DNA of 18,754 bases from Ruminococcaceae bacterium UBA3751. Its GTDB lineage: Bacteria; Bacillota; Clostridia; Oscillospirales; Acutalibacteraceae. The translations under genes and the position numbers were made by a program. Where the stretch lies: contig DFGL01000001.1 of the NCBI GenBank assembly GCA_002371215.1, positions 1,834-20,587 on the forward strand, given 5' to 3'. The notes below the pieces were generated by a model. That model did not search any database. It was not told where the DNA came from and was given only the letters and a program-made list of their open reading frames with translations. Numbering within the stretch: the stretch's first letter is position 1; each line of letters opens with the position of its first letter. This document shows positions 1-7,426 of this stretch, piece after piece.

Positions 1-1036
1 AGCGCTCAATAATTGTTTCATAAGTTATTGAGCCGTCGCTTGCATAGGGCATTTCTGAAAGAAGGTAATATCTTACAGCGTCAACGCCGAGAAGGCTTAC
101 CAAGTCGTCCGCATAAATAACGTTGCCCCTTGATTTGCTCATCTTATCCTCGCCGAAAAGCAGCCACGGATGACCGAATACCTGCTTCGGCAGAGGCTCG
201 CCGAGCGCCATAAGCATAATCGGCCAGTAAATAGTGTGGAAGCGTACGATATCCTTGCCGATAATATGAACGTCAGCAGGCCAGTATTTCTTGTAGAGCT
301 CGCCTGAGCCGTCGGGGTCGTAACCGAGAGCGGTTATATAGTTTGAAAGCGCGTCAATCCAAACGTAAATAACGTGCTTCTCGTCAAAGGTAACGGGGAT
401 ACCCCACTTAAACGAGGTACGGGAAACGCATAAATCCTGAAGTCCCGGCTTAATAAAGTTATTGAGCATTTCCTTTTTGCGCGCTTCGGGATAAATAAAG
501 TTTTCATTCTTTTCAATGAAATCCTCAAGCTGCTTCTGATACTTTGAAAGGCGAAGGAAATACGCCTCCTCCTTTGCGGGCTTAACCTCTCGTCCGCAGT
601 CGGGGCATTTACCGTCTACAAGCTGGCTTTCCGTCCAGAAGCTTTCGCACGGAGTACAGTACATACCCTCGTATTCGCCTTTATAAATATCGCCCTGGTC
701 GTAAAGCTTTTTGAATATCTTCTGAACGGCTCTCTCGTGGTAGCCGTCAGTTGTTCTTATGAATTTATCGTAGCTTGTGTTGAGAAGGTCGCAGATACCT
801 CTGATTTCTCCCGCAACCTTGTCAACGTATTCCTTTGGCGTAACTCCCGCAGCCTTAGCGTACTCCTCGATTTTCTGACCGTGCTCGTCAGTTCCCGTAA
901 GCATAAATACGTCGTAGCCCTGAAGCCTCTTATAACGCGCAATGGCGTCTGTGAGAACTATTTCATAGCTGTTGCCGATATGCGGCTTACGCGATGTGTA
1001 CGCAATGGCTGTCGTTATATAGAATTTTTCTGCCAT
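1..1036 (-). CDS. metG: methionyl-tRNA synthetase, N-terminal part (cut by window edge)
   Basis: Charges tRNA-Met with methionine in the cytoplasm. The reading frame is open from the ATG at 1036 to the left edge, so only the first 345 residues are visible. They hold the class I catalytic core: the signature at residues 19-22 reads HIGN instead of HIGH, followed by LTGTDEHGQKI (46-56). A zinc knuckle has two CxxC pairs (C127/C130 and C144/C147). The methionine-pocket segment YVWIDAL is at 224-230 and KMSKS at 298-302. All expected core elements are present and in order. The missing part should carry the anticodon-binding domain and possibly a C-terminal tRNA-binding domain. The start is set by a perfect AAGGAGG (1044-1050) that overlaps the nagB stop codon, so metG is the last gene seen of a four-gene operon. 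The identification is secure. HIGN is, from memory, common in clostridial MetG and not a defect. Confidence 0.96.
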   Translation of the reverse strand, partial: MAEKFYITTAIAYTSRKPHIGNSYEIVLTDAIARYKRLQGYDVFMLTGTDEHGQKIEEYAKAAGVTPKEYVDKVAGEIRGICDLLNTSYDKFIRTTDGYHERAVQKIFKKLYDQGDIYKGEYEGMYCTPCESFWTESQLVDGKCPDCGREVKPAKEEAYFLRLSKYQKQLEDFIEKNENFIYPEARKKEMLNNFIKPGLQDLCVSRTSFKWGIPVTFDEKHVIYVWIDALSNYITALGYDPDGSGELYKKYWPADVHIIGKDIVRFHTIYWPIMLMALGEPLPKQVFGHPWLLFGEDKMSKSRGNVIYADDLVSLLGVDAVRYYLLSEMPYASDGSITYETIIER

Positions 1037-1048
1037 GTTTATACCTCC

Positions 1049-1774
1049 TTATAATAAGCTTGCTGCACCTTTGTCCAGCATAAGCGTAACGTCCTTGTGA
1101 AACTGTAATATGCTCGCAGGGCATTCCGGCGTAACGTTGCCGTCTATAACCTGCTTTATTGCTTTAGCCTTTTTCTCGCCAATGGCGATAATCAGTATTC
1201 TTTTAGCCTGCATAATTGAACCTATTCCCATAGTTACCGCCTGAGTAGGCACCTTGTCAATAGAATCAAAAAAGCGGCTGTTGTCTGCGATAGTACTTTC
1301 TTTGAGCGAAACGACGTGGCTCCAGCGCTGAAATGCGTCTGCAGGCTCGTTGAAAGCGATATGCCCGTTTGAGCCGATGCCGAGGAGTTGAATGTCAATT
1401 CCGCCTGCGTCTTTTATTCTTTTCTCATAGTTTTTACATTCCGCTTCCAAATCATCTGCGTTTCCGTTTAAGAAATTAATGTTTTTCTCGGGAATGTTTA
1501 TATGATTGAAAAGGTTTTCATACATAAAGGTATGGTAAGAGTTTTTATCCTTAACGTCAAGGCGGCAGTATTCATCAAGGTTAAAGGTGGTAACTTTTGA
1601 AAAATTTACAGCGCCCTGCCTGTAAAGGCTTACCATATGCTCATACGCCTTTAGCGGAGTGGAGCCCGTTGCCAGCCCTAAAACGCTTTCGGGCTTTTGC
1701 AGTACCTGACCGCACATATAATAGCCCGCAGCAATGCCGATTTGCTCCTCTGTATCAAAAACAAGCACATTCAT
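1049..1774 (-). CDS. nagB: glucosamine-6-phosphate deaminase
   Basis: Converts glucosamine-6-phosphate to fructose-6-phosphate and ammonia, feeding amino sugars into glycolysis. The 241-residue length is normal for the short NagB form found in Firmicutes. Family motifs seen: LGLATGSTP at 32-40 (phosphate loop), FNLDEY at 64-69 with the catalytic Asp67, and LLGIGSNGHIAFNEP at 130-144 containing His138 and Glu143. The position of E. coli Asp141 is Asn136 here, as in many Gram-positive NagB proteins (from memory). The long C-terminal allosteric segment of E. coli NagB is shortened, so GlcNAc-6-P activation is less likely (inference). The ATG shares one base with the TAA of the vanZ-like gene (TAATG), suggesting translational coupling. 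No nagA is seen next to it, which fits a housekeeping role balancing amino-sugar pools, but a nagA elsewhere cannot be excluded. Confidence 0.95.
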   Translation of the reverse strand: MNVLVFDTEEQIGIAAGYYMCGQVLQKPESVLGLATGSTPLKAYEHMVSLYRQGAVNFSKVTTFNLDEYCRLDVKDKNSYHTFMYENLFNHINIPEKNINFLNGNADDLEAECKNYEKRIKDAGGIDIQLLGIGSNGHIAFNEPADAFQRWSHVVSLKESTIADNSRFFDSIDKVPTQAVTMGIGSIMQAKRILIIAIGEKKAKAIKQVIDGNVTPECPASILQFHKDVTLMLDKGAASLL

Positions 1775-2229
1775 TATGTTTTCCTCTTACTCCTTATTAT
1801 TTCATCAACAATCTTTAAAATTACTATAAATCCGATTACTCCGAGCACAGCGCCTAAGGAATCAATCGCCCAGTCGCGGAGCTCGCAGGAACGTCCTTCA
1901 ACAAAAATCTGATGCACCTCGTCGCTTACTCCGTAAAGCGAGGCGATAATGAACGGAATAACGATATTCGCTTTTCCTTTTGTAAACAGAACTGCCCAGC
2001 TTAACAGAAACGCAAGTCCCGTAAATTCAAGACAGTGAGCGCTTTTTCTGACAATGAACACCCATAATTCACTTTCGCCGAAAAGGTTAATAAGCCACTG
2101 AACGAAAACGTTGCTCTGACCTGTTGAAACCGTAGCGGTACGCGATGAAAAGTAGAATATAACCGCCATACATACAGCGCTGAGCGCCCAGAATACTGCG
2201 GCGGCTTTCTTATTCTTTTCTTGTAGCAT
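1774..2229 (-). CDS. VanZ-like family membrane protein
   Basis: A small integral membrane protein of 151 residues with about four hydrophobic segments (roughly 8-28, 60-78, 86-103 and 122-142). VanZ-family hallmarks are visible: the RKSAHCLEF segment near residues 59-67 and the conserved block with SDEVHQIFVEGR followed by DWAIDSLGAVLG. VanZ of the Tn1546 cluster gives low-level teicoplanin resistance by an unclear mechanism. Most chromosomal VanZ-like proteins, like this one, sit outside any resistance cluster and their function is unknown, so resistance should not be inferred. I chose the ATG at 2229 over an in-frame TTG at 2235, because the GGGTGA upstream is about nine bases from the ATG but too close to the TTG. 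The start lies inside the 3' end of the substrate-binding protein gene (20-nt overlap) and the stop overlaps the nagB start, so it is in the middle of an operon. Confidence 0.85.
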   Translation of the reverse strand: MLQEKNKKAAAVFWALSAVCMAVIFYFSSRTATVSTGQSNVFVQWLINLFGESELWVFIVRKSAHCLEFTGLAFLLSWAVLFTKGKANIVIPFIIASLYGVSDEVHQIFVEGRSCELRDWAIDSLGAVLGVIGFIVILKIVDEIIRSKRKT

Positions 2230-3898
2230 TAACAAAGCTCACCCTTCCCGTACCTGCGTGGAACTGAATGTTCTTAACGCCGTTTGCTGCAGCGTAATAA
2301 CTCGTTTCGTATATTGCGGGATAAATACTGTATGTTCCTATTATTTCATTTTCCGCCTGCTTTATATAAGCCGCCTCAGCGGATTTATCCGAAGCCTTTT
2401 CAGCAGCGGAAATGGAGCTTGCAAGCTTATTTGTATCAAAACCTGTATAACTGTTTTCAGTGAATTTATCAAGAAACGCTTCTGCGGAATCAGAGGTAGA
2501 AACAAGCGGATAAAATGCAATATCGTAGTTTCTTGTTAAAACTCTGTTGTCAAGCTCAGCGTCATCAATAGGCTCAACCTTAACAGTAAAGGTCATCGGT
2601 TCTCCGTCGCTGTTTTTAACAACGGTTCCGATTCCGCTCTGAATTCCCTGAAGAAGAGCGCGAACCTCATCCTGCATGGATTTCGGAGTGATAATCGTAA
2701 TTGTTATATCCGTTTCGTTAATTACCTTAAGCCCTTTTTCCCAGAGCCTTATGCTCTCTTCGGTATTAGTGGTAAGCACGGTAGAGCCGGTTTTATCTGC
2801 GCTTGATACTCCGCCGATTTTGCAGGAACCCGGAGTTAGCGTTTTTGCGGCTCTCAGGTATTTTTTACCTCCGCTGTATTCGGAAAGTCCCGTGCAGAAG
2901 GCTTTGCGCATAGTTTTGCTCTGGAAAACCTCGTTTGCGGTGTTGAAAAGAAACGCCCAGGTCGTGTCTTCATAGGGAATATAGCTTATGCCCTTAGCCT
3001 TAGCGAGTTTACTGCTTTCGTATCCCGTAATGAACGCTGCGTCGTAATATCCCTTTTGCAGAAGCTCAACCGTGTTGCTGCTTTCGTCGGGTATTTTCAG
3101 CGTAAGCTCTCCCGCAGTAGCAGGAGCAGGACCGTTGTAAAACTTGTTCTTCTTTAAAAGATATGACGACTCAAGTATCTGGCTTAAATAGAACTGACCG
3201 TTGAACAGGGTATACTCTGTTTCAAGGCCGTATCTTCCGCCCGTCGCATTAAAGAATTCCGCGTTGCAGGGCATTGCAACGGAGCTTGAAAGCGTCTGTA
3301 AAAAGTCGCTTTCAGGGCTCGATAGGGAAATAGTAAGGGTGTAAGCGTCCTTTGCCGTAACTCCGAGCTTGTCTGCGGAAAGCTTACCGTTATGGATTTT
3401 AACGGCGTTTTTAATAGCTGAAACCGAGGCAAAAAGAGGGGAGTTCGTTTCAGGGCTGACAGCCCGTCTTAACGCAAAAACAAAGTCGTTTGCAGTAATA
3501 TCGGGGTCAAAATCCCTGCCGAGCATTCTTAGCCTTTTATCCTTAAATTCACCCTTGTTTTCACCCTCCTCGTACTTATCGTGGTCGATATTCCATTTTA
3601 AACCGCGTTTTATATGGAAGGTATAAGTAAGCCCGTCTTTACTTATATCCCAGCTTTCCGCGCACCCCCTAACAACGGTACCGTCGTCAAGAGTTCTTAC
3701 AAGTCCTTCAAAGGTGTTTTCTATAATAAGAAACTCGTCGGCTGTAGAAGCAACCTGCGGGTCATAGCTGTTTACGTTTGCAGAAAACGGATATATAAAA
3801 TCTATTAACTTTTCATTGTTAGAGCAGCCTGAAAATATTGAAACAATAAGCGCGGCGCTCAAAAATAGGCTGAAAAATTGTTTAAGTCTTTTGTTCAT
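2210..3898 (-). CDS. ABC transporter substrate-binding lipoprotein, oligopeptide (SBP_bac_5) family
   Basis: Probable extracellular solute receptor of the OppA/DppA class, 562 residues, tethered to the membrane by a lipid. The N-terminus has a KR-containing start, a hydrophobic stretch and a lipobox ending IFSGC with the lipidated Cys25. The mature part reads as a typical cluster C binding protein: YPFSANVNSYDPQ near the start, the FEGLVR and DGTVVRG segment, then WDISKDGLTYTFHIKRGLKW. The start ATG at 3898 is favoured over another ATG at 3904, because GGAG lies eight bases before the former and only two before the latter. No permease or ATPase gene accompanies it in the window, so it is an orphan that must borrow a transporter encoded elsewhere or act as a sensor (inference). 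It is the first gene of the operon with vanZ-like, nagB and metG. The substrate cannot be read from sequence; peptides are the family default. Confidence 0.88.
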   Translation of the reverse strand: MNKRLKQFFSLFLSAALIVSIFSGCSNNEKLIDFIYPFSANVNSYDPQVASTADEFLIIENTFEGLVRTLDDGTVVRGCAESWDISKDGLTYTFHIKRGLKWNIDHDKYEEGENKGEFKDKRLRMLGRDFDPDITANDFVFALRRAVSPETNSPLFASVSAIKNAVKIHNGKLSADKLGVTAKDAYTLTISLSSPESDFLQTLSSSVAMPCNAEFFNATGGRYGLETEYTLFNGQFYLSQILESSYLLKKNKFYNGPAPATAGELTLKIPDESSNTVELLQKGYYDAAFITGYESSKLAKAKGISYIPYEDTTWAFLFNTANEVFQSKTMRKAFCTGLSEYSGGKKYLRAAKTLTPGSCKIGGVSSADKTGSTVLTTNTEESIRLWEKGLKVINETDITITIITPKSMQDEVRALLQGIQSGIGTVVKNSDGEPMTFTVKVEPIDDAELDNRVLTRNYDIAFYPLVSTSDSAEAFLDKFTENSYTGFDTNKLASSISAAEKASDKSAEAAYIKQAENEIIGTYSIYPAIYETSYYAAANGVKNIQFHAGTGRVSFVNATRKE

Positions 3899-3927
3899 TT
3901 TCATATCTCCGAAAATCGTTGACAAAT

Positions 3928-3956
3928 ATTATAGCAAAATTTAATTTATAATGCAA
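3928..3956 (-). promoter_or_regulatory. sigma-A type promoter of the SBP-vanZ-nagB-metG operon
   Basis: Read on the minus strand, TTGCAT (3951-3956) and a perfect TATAAT (3928-3933) are separated by exactly 17 bases. The -10 box ends about 30 bases before the start codon at 3898, leaving a short leader. No other good promoter was seen between the four minus-strand genes, which fits one transcript. Confidence 0.72.
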
Positions 3957-3989
3957 CATAATGAGTATATTATTTTAAATATTTTACAG

Positions 3990-4017
3990 TTGAAAAATTA
4001 TTTATTTATGTTAGAAT
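3990..4017 (+). promoter_or_regulatory. predicted promoter of the LRR paralog pair
   Basis: TTGAAA at 3990-3995 and TAGAAT at 4012-4017 have a 16-base spacer, and a TG one base before the -10 box gives an extended -10. It lies about 28 bases before the start at 4046, divergent from the promoter at 3928-3956. A perfect TATAAT at 4017-4022 also exists but has no suitable -35 partner. Confidence 0.5.
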
Positions 4018-4045
4018 ATAATTAGATTATTATGAGGTGATTGTT

Positions 4046-6118
4046 ATGAAAAGAACAATTAGTATATTGCTCGCGGTTTTAATGGCGCTAAGCGTAATGC
4101 CGGCAATGACCGCCTTTGCGGTTTCAATCAACGGCTTTGAGCTTTCAAAGAAAAGCGACGGTACATACGAGGTAACGGGTTATTCAGGCGATAACGCAGG
4201 GCTTAATATTCCCGAGGCTTATAACGACGTACTGATAACTTCGATAGGTGAAGCTGCTTTCAACGGCTTCAGCACGCCGTATTACAACCAGGTTGTAGTA
4301 CCTAAAAGCATAAAAACAATAGGCTCTGCAGCGTTTCTTTTTGCGGACAGTCTGAATAACGTCGTTCTTAACGAAGGGCTTGAAAGCATTGGCGACAACG
4401 CGTTTGAAAGCTGTAAGCTGCTTACTAATATCAATCTTCCGTCAACCCTGAAAACGCTCGGTAACGACGTCTTTGCCGATGACGTTATGCTTTCAAAAAT
4501 AACGGTAAACGAGGGCGGCGCTTACTTTTCTTCCGACGGAACCGTGCTTTATAACGCAGATAAAACAAAGCTCGTTAAATATCCCTCTGCGGCGTCGGGA
4601 AACAGCTATACAGTTCCATATACCGTAAGTGAAATATCAGATTCCGCTTTTACACAAACAAGATACTTAAAGTCATTGACAATCCCTCTCAGCGTAACAA
4701 AAATCGGAGCAAAAGCGTTTTCAAACGACAATGCTGAATACACCTACTCAATTACCGATATATATTTCCTCGGAACGGAGGAGGAATGGAATAAAATCAC
4801 TAAGGGCAGCGGCAATACAATGCTCAGCTCGGTAACGGTTCATTATACGCCTTGCGTAGAGCATAGCTGGAAGGACGTTGAGGTTAAGAAGGAGGCAAGC
4901 TGTACTGAGGACGGAGAAAAGGACGTTGTCTGTACAGTCTGCGGAAAAACCGAAACACAGGTAATTCCCGCTCTCGGCCACGATTTAAGCGAGTGGAAAA
5001 CCGTTAGGGAGGCGACTAAGTCTGCCGACGGCGAGAGAAGAAGAACCTGCTCGCGCTGTGATTATTATGAGTCAGAGGTTATTGAGGCGCTCGGTATAAA
5101 CATCACCGTAAAGGGCTCTGAATACGGAACCGTAACGGGCGATTTTACCGTTGACAGCGAAGACGTTACAAAGAACTATAAGTTCGGTAATCCCTACAGC
5201 TTTACCGCAGAGGCTAAGCCCGGCTACAAGTTTGAGGGCTGGAAAATCGGCGGCAAGCAGGCTTCAGTTGATTCAACCTATTCCTCAAAGGCTTATGCCG
5301 ATATAACTATTGAGGCTATCTATTCAAAGGACGACGTTGATACCTTCACCGTAAGGTTCTATGACCTTTATAAAAATATTGTAAGCGAACAGCTCGTCGG
5401 CAGCGCTTCGGATATAGTTGAGCCCACAGCTTCTCAAATGGCGCGCAGCGGCTTTGTGTTCAAGGGGTGGAATAAAGATATTTCAGCTATTAAAGGCGTA
5501 AGTGAGGTAACGGGAGTTTATGAGCCCGATACCGAAAACGGCTATACCGTAACCGTTGAGGGCGCCGATAATTCTATAATTGACGGCGCTAAAGCAACCG
5601 AAAAGAGCGGTATTCCGTACGATTCCAAGGTGACGGTTTCCGCAAAGGGCGTTAAGGGATGGAAAATCGGCGATACCGTTGTATCCACCTCGGAAGAATA
5701 TACCTTCTACGTAGGTTCCGACGTTACCGTTACCGCTGTTTTCAGCGACGTTGAAACGGTACCCGCAATTACAATAGTCAACGTTAAGCCTATCGCCGGC
5801 TCTGACTATAAATATCAGTTTATCGCAACGCGAGTTGTACCTGAAGGTTATAAGGTTGAAAAGGTCGGCTTTGTTTACGGTAAAAACCTTACCGAAGCCG
5901 AGCTTACGCTCGAAAAGGTCGGTGCAAAAGGCAGCAGAGATAATGCAGGAACAATTAAAGCAGGATACAATAACTTTACCGACGGCGTTCTTGAAACCTC
6001 GCTTTCCTATGGACTAAAAAACAAAGACGGCGATATAAAAGCCAAGGCGTTTATGGTCGTATCCGGGGACGGTAAAGAGTCCGTGCTTTATTCCGATACT
6101 GAAATAATTGAATACTAA
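4046..6118 (+). CDS. secreted BspA-like leucine-rich repeat protein with Cys-pair and InlB-type repeats
   Basis: A 690-residue exported protein of unknown ligand. Order of parts: signal peptide (1 to about 26, ending near AFA); BspA/LRR_5-type repeats (about 40-265) with recurring SIGxxAF and LKxLTIP units; a Cys-rich stretch (about 270-350) with C270, C286, C296, C299, C335 and C338, in which two related units each end in CxxC and an xALG segment; InlB-type B-repeats (about 354-570) marked by FEGWKIGG, FKGWNK and GWKIGD; and a unique C-terminal domain (about 573-690). There is no LPXTG sorting signal, SLH domain or C-terminal transmembrane segment. The start is the ATG at 4046, five bases after AGGTGA; a GTG at 4037 overlaps that ribosome site and is rejected. 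The next gene begins 12 bases downstream and encodes a paralog of the first 270 residues. Such proteins are often adhesins in gut bacteria, but that role is inference here. Confidence 0.88.
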   Translation: MKRTISILLAVLMALSVMPAMTAFAVSINGFELSKKSDGTYEVTGYSGDNAGLNIPEAYNDVLITSIGEAAFNGFSTPYYNQVVVPKSIKTIGSAAFLFADSLNNVVLNEGLESIGDNAFESCKLLTNINLPSTLKTLGNDVFADDVMLSKITVNEGGAYFSSDGTVLYNADKTKLVKYPSAASGNSYTVPYTVSEISDSAFTQTRYLKSLTIPLSVTKIGAKAFSNDNAEYTYSITDIYFLGTEEEWNKITKGSGNTMLSSVTVHYTPCVEHSWKDVEVKKEASCTEDGEKDVVCTVCGKTETQVIPALGHDLSEWKTVREATKSADGERRRTCSRCDYYESEVIEALGINITVKGSEYGTVTGDFTVDSEDVTKNYKFGNPYSFTAEAKPGYKFEGWKIGGKQASVDSTYSSKAYADITIEAIYSKDDVDTFTVRFYDLYKNIVSEQLVGSASDIVEPTASQMARSGFVFKGWNKDISAIKGVSEVTGVYEPDTENGYTVTVEGADNSIIDGAKATEKSGIPYDSKVTVSAKGVKGWKIGDTVVSTSEEYTFYVGSDVTVTAVFSDVETVPAITIVNVKPIAGSDYKYQFIATRVVPEGYKVEKVGFVYGKNLTEAELTLEKVGAKGSRDNAGTIKAGYNNFTDGVLETSLSYGLKNKDGDIKAKAFMVVSGDGKESVLYSDTEIIEY

Positions 6119-6130
6119 AGGATGATAAAA

Positions 6131-7372
6131 ATGAAAAAATCGCTAAGTATTATACTTTCGCTTATAATGCTGTTTAGTGCGTTTCCCGTAATGAGCGCTT
6201 ACGCCGTTACCTTTAATGATTTTGAGCTTTCCCTCAAAAGCGACGGTACGTATGAGGTAACGCGATATTCGGGCAATAACGCAGGGCTCAATATCCCTGA
6301 AGCATATAACGGTATTCCGATAACCTCAATAGGTGTTTCGGCTTTTAACGGATATACAACTGAGTATTACAACCAGGTTATTACCCCGAAAAGTCTTAAA
6401 TCAATAGGGGAGGCGGCATTCTATTTTGCGGACAGCCTTAATAACGTTGTACTAAACGAAGGGCTTGAAAGCATTGGCGATAACGCATTTGACAGCTGTA
6501 AGCTTCTTACAAAAATCAACCTGCCGTCAACCTTGAAAACGCTCGGTAACGACGTTTTTGCCGACGACGTTATGCTTTCAAAAATAACGGTGAACGAGGG
6601 CGGAAAGTATTTTTCGTCTGACTCAACGGCGCTGTATAATGCGGATAAAACAAAGCTTGTTAAATATCCTTCGGCAGCGGAAGGTGATAGCTATAAAATT
6701 CCCTATACCGTTAGCGAAATATCTGCTTCGGCTTTTACTCAGATGAGGTATTTGAAGGAACTGACAATTCCGCTTTCGGTTACAAAAATCGGAGCAAAGG
6801 CGTTTTCAAACGACAATGCCGAATACAATTACTCAATTACCGATATATACTTTCTCGGAACAGAGGAGGAATGGAACAAAATTACCGTTGAAAGCGGAAA
6901 CGATATTTTAAATTCCGTTACCGTTCATTATACGCCTGAGGACAGCGAAGAAGGCGAAAAAGAGGACCCCAAAGAAGACCCTAAAGAAGATTCAAAGGAT
7001 GATTCAAAAGAGGACTCAAAGGATGCTTCAAAAGACGATACAAAGCCCTCGGAAAGCGCCGTAAAAAAAATTACCGTTAAAAAGCCTAAGCTTAAAAAGG
7101 TAATGCGTGTGAAAGGCAAAAAACGCGTTGTTAAGGCGTTTTGGAGCAAGATTAAAGGCATAAGCGGTTTTGAAATCCAGTTCAGCACTTCAAAGAAATT
7201 CAAAAAGAGCAAAACGAAAACCTATAGGATTAAAAAATCCAAAACAAAAAAAGCTTTCAAAAAGCTTAAGAGAAAGAAAAAATACTACGTTCGCATAAGA
7301 GCGTATAAAACTGTTAAAGGCGAAAAGCACTATTCAAATTGGAGCAATATAAAAACCGTTAAAACAAAATAA
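6131..7372 (+). CDS. secreted BspA-like leucine-rich repeat protein with acidic linker and basic FN3-like tail
   Basis: A 413-residue exported protein and tandem paralog of the upstream gene. Signal peptide is about 1-25 (ends near AYA). The LRR_5-type domain at about 37-267 aligns to the upstream protein without a gap, with about 38 differences over 241 residues by hand count. At residue 269 similarity stops abruptly. A low-complexity acidic linker of repeated KEDP/KEDS-like units follows (about 270-307), then a strongly basic module (about 310-413) with an FN3-like pattern: GFEIQFSTSKKFKK, YYVRIRAYK (385-393) and NWSNIK near the end. The same module type occurs in the protease and VanW genes of this window. 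The ATG at 6131 is eight bases after AGGA; an ATG at 6122 directly abuts that site and is rejected. Only 12 bases separate it from the upstream gene, so the two should share a transcript ending at the hairpin at 7392. Ligand and function are unknown. Confidence 0.87.
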   Translation: MKKSLSIILSLIMLFSAFPVMSAYAVTFNDFELSLKSDGTYEVTRYSGNNAGLNIPEAYNGIPITSIGVSAFNGYTTEYYNQVITPKSLKSIGEAAFYFADSLNNVVLNEGLESIGDNAFDSCKLLTKINLPSTLKTLGNDVFADDVMLSKITVNEGGKYFSSDSTALYNADKTKLVKYPSAAEGDSYKIPYTVSEISASAFTQMRYLKELTIPLSVTKIGAKAFSNDNAEYNYSITDIYFLGTEEEWNKITVESGNDILNSVTVHYTPEDSEEGEKEDPKEDPKEDSKDDSKEDSKDASKDDTKPSESAVKKITVKKPKLKKVMRVKGKKRVVKAFWSKIKGISGFEIQFSTSKKFKKSKTKTYRIKKSKTKKAFKKLKRKKKYYVRIRAYKTVKGEKHYSNWSNIKTVKTK

Positions 7373-7391
7373 AAATTTTAAGCAAATAAAT

Positions 7392-7422
7392 AAAGGAGGG
7401 TAATAACCCTCCTTTTTCTTTT
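7392..7422. terminator. bidirectional rho-independent terminator
   Basis: A perfect 9-bp stem, AAAGGAGGG (7392-7400) and CCCTCCTTT (7407-7415), with a TAATAA loop, followed by TTCTTTT. It lies 19 bases after the LRR gene stop and 11 bases beyond the stop of the convergent minus-strand lipoprotein gene. The A-run before the stem gives a U-run for the minus strand, so it can serve both genes. Confidence 0.88.
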
Positions 7423-7426
7423 ATTA

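Noticed and set aside
737..1054. 105-codon plus-strand frame near the left edge
   Set aside because: It is opposite the conserved N-terminal core of metG.
4017..4022. TATAAT as the -10 box of the LRR promoter
   Set aside because: The perfect box has no -35 at an acceptable distance (TTGAAA is 21 bases away), whereas TAGAAT five bases upstream fits with a 16-base spacer and an extended TG.
6928..7060. CRISPR-like or tandem DNA repeat in the linker of the second LRR gene
   Set aside because: The repetition is a low-complexity coding pattern with imperfect short units and no spacer structure.
6928..7212. 94-codon minus-strand frame rich in Ser/Phe/Glu repeats
   Set aside because: It is the complement of the low-complexity acidic linker of the second LRR protein.
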